A stretch of 63,986 nucleotides of DNA from Bradyrhizobiaceae bacterium (GTDB lineage Bacteria; Pseudomonadota; Alphaproteobacteria; Rhizobiales; Xanthobacteraceae), in assembly GCA_947479905.1 (NCBI GenBank), contig CANKBJ010000004.1, forward strand, positions 1 to 63,986, written 5' to 3'. This document shows, one piece after another, positions 58,684-63,986 of the stretch. The notes under the pieces are model-generated. The model made no database searches and had not been told where the DNA came from. It was given only the letters and a program-made list of their open reading frames with translations. The first letter of the stretch is position 1. Every line of letters starts with the position of its first letter. Both the position numbers and the translations under genes were made by a program.

Positions 58684-60624
58684 ATGTGTGGCATTACCGG
58701 CCTGTTCGGTCCGTCCGGATCGTCGGCGACCGAAATCGGCGCCTTGACTGGCGCAATGACGCGGTCGCTCGCGCATCGCGGCCCGGATGCCGACGGCGTC
58801 TTCGTCGACGGCGAGACCGGTATCGGCCTTGGCCACCGGCGTCTGTCGATCGTCGATCTGACCGCGGCCGGCGCGCAGCCGATGATATCGGCGGACGAGC
58901 GGTGGATCACAGTCTATAACGGCGAGCTTTATAACACCGAGGATTTGCGGCGCGAGATTGAATCCACAGGACACCGCGTCAACTGGCGTGGCCACTCCGA
59001 CACCGAAGTCATCCTTGAAGCGGTCACTTTGTGGGGCGTGGTCGAGGCGACGAAGAAATTCAACGGCATTTTCGCGCTGGCGCTGTGGGACCGGCGCGAC
59101 CGACGGCTCTGGCTGATCCGCGACCGGCTCGGCGTCAAGCCGCTCTATTGGGGCAAGCTGCCGGATGGCGGCCTGCTGTTCGGTTCGGAATTGCGCGCGC
59201 TGCGCACGCACCCGCGCTTCGACGCCGCGCTCAATATGCCGGCGGTGGCGGGCTATCTGCGGTCCGCCTGCGTCGCCGCGCCGCTGACCATCTATCGCCA
59301 TGCCTGGAAGTTGCCGCCCGCGCATATCATGAACGTGGCGGCGGGCGAGGATCCCAAGCTTATCCGCTACTGGAATTTGCGCGACGTCGCGGTGGCCGGC
59401 CAGAACTCGCTCGACCGCCGCGGCGACGCCGAGGTAACCGACGAGCTTGAAGCATTGCTCACCGATGCCGTCGGCCGGCAAATGGTGTCGGATGTGCCGC
59501 TCGGCGCATTTCTTTCCGGCGGCATCGATTCATCGACGGTCGTGGCCTTGATGCAAAAACAGTCGAGCCGGCCGGTGCGGACGTTCTCGATTGGCTATCA
59601 CGACAAGGCTTTCGACGAAGCCACGCATGCGCGCGCGGTCGCCAGGCATCTCGGCACCGAGCACACCGAATTGATCGTCGAACCTGCCGCCGCCCAGGCC
59701 GTCATCGGCCGGCTGCCCGATATCTATGACGAACCCTTCGCCGATTCGTCGCAGATACCGACATTTCTTGTCTCGCAACTGGCGCGCCGCGATGTCACCG
59801 TCGCTTTGTCCGGTGATGGCGGCGACGAGAATTTCGCCGGCTATAATCGCTACCATTGGATCGACCGGCTGGCCGGCCTGTCGGCCTCGGTGCCGAACGG
59901 TGTGCTACGCAAGACCAGCGAAGCAATCCAGCTCTTGTCGGTCGGCGCCTGGGACAATCTGCTGTCGCCTTTGCCGCGACGTCTGAGGCCGCGCCAGGTC
60001 GGCGACAAGATCCACAAGGCGGCCGGCATCTTGGCGCTGGAAAGCACCGAGGCCATGTACAGCGGCATGATCGCGCAGTGGTCCGATCCGCGCGACGCCG
60101 CGCCGGGCTGCGTCGAGGCGCCCGGCGTCTGGGACGAGCCAGGCATCGCCGCCGATCTGCCCGACCGTGTCGCGCGGCTGCGTTACTTCGACATGATGCA
60201 CTATCTGCCCGATGACATTCTGACCAAGGTCGATCGCGCCAGCATGGCGGTGGCGCTTGAAGCGCGCGTGCCGTTGCTCGACCATCGCGTCGTCGAATAT
60301 GCTTGGCGCATGCCGCGCGCGCAGCTCGGCAGCGGTCGCGACAGCAAACGCATCTTGCGCCGCATTCTGTATCGTCATGTGCCGGCCGAAATACTCGAGC
60401 GGCCGAAGATGGGATTTGGAATCCCGTTTGGCGACTGGATCCGTGGACCGCTGGTGGAGTGGGCGCAGGATCTGCTGTCGGAAAAATCCCTGGCCGCGGC
60501 CGGCATTTTCGACGTTGCCGTCATCCGCAAGCGTTTTCAGGAGCACGTCGACGGCCGCCGCAATTGGCAAAACTCGCTGTGGACCATTCTGATGTTCCAG
60601 GCCTGGCATCGGCGGTGGTGCTGA
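58684..60624 (+). CDS. Glutamine-dependent asparagine synthase-like amidotransferase
   Basis: A 646-residue class II amidotransferase. The Cys-2 nucleophile is present (MCGITGLFG), with RGPDADG and the N-terminal Ntn domain to about 220. The synthase domain has the PP-loop LSGGIDSS (277-284), SGDGGDENFAGYNRY and LPDDILTKVDRASMA. In polysaccharide loci such paralogues amidate uronic acids or related carboxyl groups, so the target may be a glycan rather than aspartate. It is the last gene of the run, followed by a strong terminator. Confidence 0.85.
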   Translation: MCGITGLFGPSGSSATEIGALTGAMTRSLAHRGPDADGVFVDGETGIGLGHRRLSIVDLTAAGAQPMISADERWITVYNGELYNTEDLRREIESTGHRVNWRGHSDTEVILEAVTLWGVVEATKKFNGIFALALWDRRDRRLWLIRDRLGVKPLYWGKLPDGGLLFGSELRALRTHPRFDAALNMPAVAGYLRSACVAAPLTIYRHAWKLPPAHIMNVAAGEDPKLIRYWNLRDVAVAGQNSLDRRGDAEVTDELEALLTDAVGRQMVSDVPLGAFLSGGIDSSTVVALMQKQSSRPVRTFSIGYHDKAFDEATHARAVARHLGTEHTELIVEPAAAQAVIGRLPDIYDEPFADSSQIPTFLVSQLARRDVTVALSGDGGDENFAGYNRYHWIDRLAGLSASVPNGVLRKTSEAIQLLSVGAWDNLLSPLPRRLRPRQVGDKIHKAAGILALESTEAMYSGMIAQWSDPRDAAPGCVEAPGVWDEPGIAADLPDRVARLRYFDMMHYLPDDILTKVDRASMAVALEARVPLLDHRVVEYAWRMPRAQLGSGRDSKRILRRILYRHVPAEILERPKMGFGIPFGDWIRGPLVEWAQDLLSEKSLAAAGIFDVAVIRKRFQEHVDGRRNWQNSLWTILMFQAWHRRWC

Positions 60625-60653
60625 GCGGGCCGGTTTCTATCGCGTGTTCCGGT

Positions 60654-60690
60654 TAGCAAAAGACCCCGCAACTCGCGGGGTCTTTTGCTA
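60654..60690. terminator. Strong stem-loop terminator between convergent genes
   Basis: TAGCAAAAGACCCCGC (60654-60669) pairs perfectly with GCGGGGTCTTTTGCTA (60675-60690) around the loop AACTC, a 16-bp GC-cored stem flanked by A and T tracts on both strands. It lies 30 bases after the rightward amidotransferase gene and 55 bases past the end of the leftward uup-like gene, so it can stop transcription from both directions. Confidence 0.92.
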
Positions 60691-60744
60691 TTAGCGCTTT
60701 CGATTCATGTCGGCCGCGTCCTGGCCGGAGTAGAGGGGAGAGTC

Positions 60745-62559
60745 TCAGCCGCCGGCCATTTCCTCGCGCAGCATTTCAAGTTCCAGCCACTGCTCCTCTG
60801 CCGCCGCCAGCTTGCGCTGGGTTTCGCCGAGATCGGTGGTGATCTTCTCGAAGCCTGAGCGGTCGCGCTGATAAAGCTTGGGATCCGCGAGCTTGCTCTG
60901 CAACTCGGTGACCTTGGCCTGCAAGGTGGCGATGGTCTTCGGCAAAGTTTCCAGCGCGTGTTTGTGCTTGAAGCTCATCTTCTGCTTGGGCGCGGCGGGA
61001 ATCGAAGATGCGGCCGGCTTCGGCGCATCCTTCTTCGGCTCGGACGCCGGCTGCTCGCGCTTCAAATCCTCGCCGCGCTGGATGAGCATGTCCGAGTAAC
61101 CGCCGGCATATTCGGTCCAACGGCCGTCGCCTTCCGGCACGATGACGCCCGACACCAGCCGGTCAAGAAAATCGCGGTCATGGCTGATGAGAATGACGGT
61201 GCCGGGATAATCGCCGATGACGTCTTCGAGAACGTCGAGCGTTTCCATGTCGAGATCGTTGGTCGGCTCGTCGAGCACAAGAAGGTTCGACGGCTTGGCC
61301 AGCGCCTGCGCCAGCATCAGCCGGCCGCGTTCGCCGCCGGACAATTTGCCGAGTGGCGTGCGCGCCTGTTCGGGGCCGAACAGGAAGTCGCGCATATAGC
61401 CGATGACGTGCTTGGGCTGGCCGTTGACCATCACAGTGTCGCCGCCGCCGCCGGTCAGCGCGTCGGCGACGGTGGTGTTCGGATTGAGGCTGTCGCGGTG
61501 CTGGTTCAGCGTCGCGACTTCCAGCGTCGAGCCGAGCTTGACGGTGCCGCTATCGGGATCGTCGGCGCCGATCAGCATGTTGATGAGCGTGGTCTTGCCG
61601 CTGCCGTTCGGGCCGACAATACCGATGCGGTCGCCGCGCGCGATACGGATCGAGAAATCCGCAACGATGGCGCGGTCGCCATAGGTCTTGTTGATGCCCT
61701 TCGCTTCGATCACCAGCGCGCCCGAGGCGGAAGCAGCGCCCGCTGTGATGGTCGCCGAGCCGGCGGCGCCGCGATAGGTGCGGCGCGCTTCGCGCAGCGC
61801 CTGCAAATTGCCGACGCGGCGCATGTTGCGCTTGCGCCGTCCGGTGACGCCGTAGCGCATCCAGTGCTCTTCCATGACGATCTTGCGGTCGAGCTTGTGC
61901 TGGGCGATTTCTTCTTCGGCCAAAATCGTGTCGCGCCATTCCTCGAAATGGGCAAAGCCGCGCTCAAGCCGCTTGGTCGTGCCGCGATCGAGCCAGACGG
62001 TGGCGCGCGACAGATTGGAGAGAAAGCGCCGGTCATGGCTGATCAGCACCAAAGCGGTGCGGCGTGAATCGAGATCCTTCTCCAGCCATTCGATGGTGGT
62101 CAGATCGAGATGGTTGGTCGGCTCGTCGAGCAGCAGGATGTCCGGGTTCGCCGCCAAAGCACGCGCGAGCGAGGCGCGGCGCGCTTCGCCGCCGGACAGA
62201 TGCGCCGGATCTTCGAGGCCGGTCAGGCCGAGTTCCTCAACCAGATTGCGGGCGATGTAGTGGTCGTCCTCCGAGATCAATCCGCTCTCGACATAGGCCA
62301 AGGTCGTGTCGTAGCCGGAAAAATCCGGTTCCTGCGCCAGATAGCGCACCACGGCGCCGGGCTGAACGAAGACGGTGCCGCTGTCGGGTTCGACCAGTCT
62401 GGCGGCGATCTTCAAAAGCGTCGATTTGCCGGAGCCGTTGCGCCCCACGAGCGAGACACGCTCGCCGGTCGACACCGACAGGTCGGCGCCGGACAAAAGC
62501 GGCGTGCCGCCGAAGGTCAGCTTGATGCCGGCCAGTTGCAGAAGAGGAGGAGGAGCCAT
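60745..62559 (-). CDS. uup: ABC-F family ATPase (Uup-like)
   Basis: A 604-residue soluble protein with two ABC ATPase domains and no membrane span. Walker A sites are VGRNGSGKST (about 40) and VGPNGSGKTT (about 315); signatures LSGGEARRASLA and LSGGERGRLMLA; Walker B LLLDEPTNHLDL and LVLDEPTNDLDM. A linker (about 200-265) and a C-terminal coiled coil (about 525-600) after a Lys/Pro-rich segment are typical of Uup, which acts on ribosomes and branched DNA. It converges on the glycan run and marks the return to housekeeping DNA. Confidence 0.88.
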   Translation of the reverse strand: MAPPPLLQLAGIKLTFGGTPLLSGADLSVSTGERVSLVGRNGSGKSTLLKIAARLVEPDSGTVFVQPGAVVRYLAQEPDFSGYDTTLAYVESGLISEDDHYIARNLVEELGLTGLEDPAHLSGGEARRASLARALAANPDILLLDEPTNHLDLTTIEWLEKDLDSRRTALVLISHDRRFLSNLSRATVWLDRGTTKRLERGFAHFEEWRDTILAEEEIAQHKLDRKIVMEEHWMRYGVTGRRKRNMRRVGNLQALREARRTYRGAAGSATITAGAASASGALVIEAKGINKTYGDRAIVADFSIRIARGDRIGIVGPNGSGKTTLINMLIGADDPDSGTVKLGSTLEVATLNQHRDSLNPNTTVADALTGGGGDTVMVNGQPKHVIGYMRDFLFGPEQARTPLGKLSGGERGRLMLAQALAKPSNLLVLDEPTNDLDMETLDVLEDVIGDYPGTVILISHDRDFLDRLVSGVIVPEGDGRWTEYAGGYSDMLIQRGEDLKREQPASEPKKDAPKPAASSIPAAPKQKMSFKHKHALETLPKTIATLQAKVTELQSKLADPKLYQRDRSGFEKITTDLGETQRKLAAAEEQWLELEMLREEMAGG

Positions 62560-62793
62560 TTCGACTTATTTGCCGCCATTGGTCAGCGACGCCGCCCGGA
62601 AAAGCGCCCGCGCATCGCCCGTTGATGTGATCGCCTACAGGGCGGAAGGCCCGGCGTCAAAGTTTTGCCGCAGCGCGATATCGGGCCACCCGGCTCGCGC
62701 GGGGCCCATGCCTTCGCAAACATATAAGTAAACCAATGACTTATTCGGTAGCCACGCCGCACGGCGCTCTTTGATGGCGGTCGGCGGCCGCGC
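62560..62793. other. Intergenic region between two leftward genes
   Basis: About 230 bases between uup and the TusA-like gene. It should contain the uup promoter. A frame open at 62741-62983 overlaps the TusA gene in another phase and is not a gene. Nothing else was recognised. Confidence 0.4.
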
Positions 62794-63018
62794 CTACGCC
62801 TTCTTGATCCGGAACGTCAGCAGACCTTCGGTCTTTTCCTGGCTTTCCAGGGTGTCGCCGGTCTGCCGCAGCAGGTTCGGGATATCGAGCGCGGCCAGGG
62901 GATCGGTGCATTCGGCGACGACGATGTCGCCGGCTTTCAGGCCGGACAGCATTTTCTTTACCCGCAAGGCCGGCAGAGGACATTTCAACCCCCTCAGATT
63001 CATGATCTTTTCGTCCAA
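62794..63018 (-). CDS. TusA-family sulfur carrier/sulfurtransferase
   Basis: A 74-residue protein with the family motif NLRGLKCPLPALRVKK, in which C13 would carry persulfide sulfur. It also has ECTDPLAALDIPNLLRQTG and a C-terminal beta strand LLTFRIKK. TusA proteins move sulfur for tRNA thiolation or molybdenum cofactor and other pathways. It is divergent from a MoeA-like gene, which makes a role in cofactor sulfuration thinkable. Length is normal. Confidence 0.88.
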   Translation of the reverse strand: MDEKIMNLRGLKCPLPALRVKKMLSGLKAGDIVVAECTDPLAALDIPNLLRQTGDTLESQEKTEGLLTFRIKKA

Positions 63019-63093
63019 AAGCTTCGCTCCTGCTGAGGCTACGATTGAGTTAGACTGAAGGCTCTTGCGGTTCAGAAGGTCAAGTACGGCATT

Positions 63094-63986
63094 ATGGCGG
63101 CGGCGTCCGAGACCATCCAGGCGATTTCACGGCTGACGCGGCTTGCCGACGTGCTGGCAATGATCGATCTGCGGGTCAAACCGGTGACACCGCGCACGCT
63201 CGACGTCGCGGTGGCGGCGGGCCGTGCATTGGCGGGCGACGCCGTTGCCGCCGCCCGTCCGACCGCCGCGCTGGCGCTGCTCGACGGCTGGGCCATCAAC
63301 GCCGACCTGACGCTCGGCGCCGGTGGCTATGCACCGGTGCCGCTGCTGCACCCGCCGCAGCGTATCGAGACCGGACAGTCGCTGCCGCCGGACACCGACA
63401 GTGTCGCACCCTTCGATACGATCAGGATCAGCAACGGCAATGCCGAGGCGCTGGCCACGATCAATCCCGGCGACGGCGTCCTGGCGGCCGGCGGCGACAG
63501 CGACCCGGCAATCCCTTTGCGCCGCGGCGGTGAGCGCCTGCGCATGATTGACCTCGCAGCGCTCGCTGCAACCGGGCTGTCGCGGCTGGCGGTGCGTGAG
63601 CCGCGCATTCGCGTGTTGCCGTTGCGTGGCAGCGCCATCGTCATCGCGGCGGCGCGATTGATTGCCGGCGATATCGAACGGCGCGGCGGCACCGTGAAAC
63701 TCGACGACGCCGGCCGCGATCTTGGCACCGTGCTGGCGGCGGAAAACACCGACGCTATTGTGGTCATCGGCGGTACCGGCAGCGGACGCAATGACACCGG
63801 CGTGCACACGATGGCGCGCGATTGCGAAGTGGCCGTACATGGCATCGCGGTCACGCCGGGCGAGACCGCGGCGGTTGGCTTTGCCGGTCCGCGGCCGATC
63901 CTGCTATTGCCGGGCCGTCTCGATGCCGCCCTTGCCATCTGGTTGCTGGTCGGGCGGCGAATCCTGGATCGGCTGGCGATGGCGAA
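63094..63986 (+). CDS. Molybdopterin-binding MoeA-like protein, partial at the window end
   Basis: An uninterrupted frame from the ATG at 63094 to the window edge (297 codons, no stop), so the C-terminus is missing. Translation gives an N-terminal segment with ISRLTRLADVLAMIDL, then ALALLDGWAINADLTLG (the MoeA-type DGYA-like loop, here DGWA), GDSDPAIPLRRGG, and the molybdopterin-binding VVIGGTGSGRNDTGV. The domain order fits MoeA-family molybdotransferases or related molybdopterin-binding proteins. It diverges from the TusA-like gene, with 75 bases between them. Confidence 0.8.
   Translation, partial: MAAASETIQAISRLTRLADVLAMIDLRVKPVTPRTLDVAVAAGRALAGDAVAAARPTAALALLDGWAINADLTLGAGGYAPVPLLHPPQRIETGQSLPPDTDSVAPFDTIRISNGNAEALATINPGDGVLAAGGDSDPAIPLRRGGERLRMIDLAALAATGLSRLAVREPRIRVLPLRGSAIVIAAARLIAGDIERRGGTVKLDDAGRDLGTVLAAENTDAIVVIGGTGSGRNDTGVHTMARDCEVAVHGIAVTPGETAAVGFAGPRPILLLPGRLDAALAIWLLVGRRILDRLAMA

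Noticed and set aside
60958-62067. 369-residue plus-strand frame opposite uup
   Set aside because: It is the complement of the ABC-F gene, with an Arg/Ala/Val-rich composition and no motif.
1-63986. CRISPR arrays, tRNA and rRNA genes
   Set aside because: No regularly spaced 25-40 bp repeats with unique spacers, and no tRNA or rRNA signatures were found by eye. The only tandem repeats are the 23-bp units at 51-141, which have no spacers.

Overview
The window looks like chromosomal DNA of a GC-rich alphaproteobacterium, probably of the order Hyphomicrobiales (Bradyrhizobium or Xanthobacteraceae type). This rests on overall protein similarity, high-GC codon use and tight operon packing; no rRNA or other lineage marker is present. 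Nearly all of it is a surface-glycan biosynthesis locus. No CRISPR array, tRNA or rRNA was seen.

Left flank (1-7434). Four 23-bp tandem repeats at 51-141 look like the end of an IS21-type element. They cut a B12-binding radical SAM gene (106-774). Two LPS heptose genes follow, gmhB and gmhA. A strip of mobile or phage-like DNA (about 2.3-7.05 kb) carries two rhizobial-type hypothetical genes, a VapBC toxin-antitoxin pair with a clear operator, an XRE regulator with two operator palindromes, a Gp157-like gene, and a Rad52 protein fused to an HNH-like Cys/His domain. It ends abruptly against the 3' half of a methyltransferase gene (7047-7434).

Divergent sugar modules (7491-18102). The leftward genes encode a sugar C-methyltransferase, a Gfo/Idh oxidoreductase, a polyprenyl-phosphate-type GT2, and two SDR nucleotide-sugar enzymes. 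The rightward genes encode a radical SAM/SPASM-like protein, another Gfo/Idh oxidoreductase, a glucose-1-phosphate cytidylyltransferase-like enzyme and a large YfhO-like membrane protein. Together they suggest a nucleotide-activated (possibly CDP-linked) C-methylated or deoxy sugar that is handed to a lipid carrier.

Control point (18103-19474). A winged-helix regulator sits behind two GTTCA-N5-TGAAC inverted repeats. It is coupled to a specialised NusG/RfaH-like antiterminator gene. Just downstream, in the leader of the next gene, is a motif (19436-19455) closely resembling the enterobacterial ops/JUMPstart element that recruits RfaH. This suggests a self-contained antitermination switch for the 41-kb run of rightward genes that follows.

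Main run (19475-60624). About 36 co-oriented, mostly overlapping or touching genes. PseB, PseC, a PseG-PseH fusion and PseI give a nearly complete pseudaminic acid pathway. Around it lie an SpsF-aminotransferase III fusion, a second SpsF, a NeuB-SAF-cupin fusion with a NeuA, three Gfo/Idh dehydrogenases and a DegT aminotransferase, pointing to one or more additional nonulosonic or amino sugars. Decoration and assembly genes include capsule-type GT-B proteins, GT4 and GT2 glycosyltransferases, a PhyH-like oxygenase, a GSCFA esterase-like protein, a formyltransferase, an MBOAT/SGNH acylation pair, several methyltransferases, a PglK/MsbA-like ABC transporter, GDP-mannose 4,6-dehydratase plus a paralogue, GDP-fucose synthase and a glutamine-dependent amidotransferase. 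No Wzy polymerase was recognised. A 16-bp-stem terminator (60654-60690) closes the run.

Right flank (60745-63986). Housekeeping genes: an ABC-F ATPase (Uup-like), a TusA-family protein, and a molybdopterin-binding MoeA-like gene that runs off the window.
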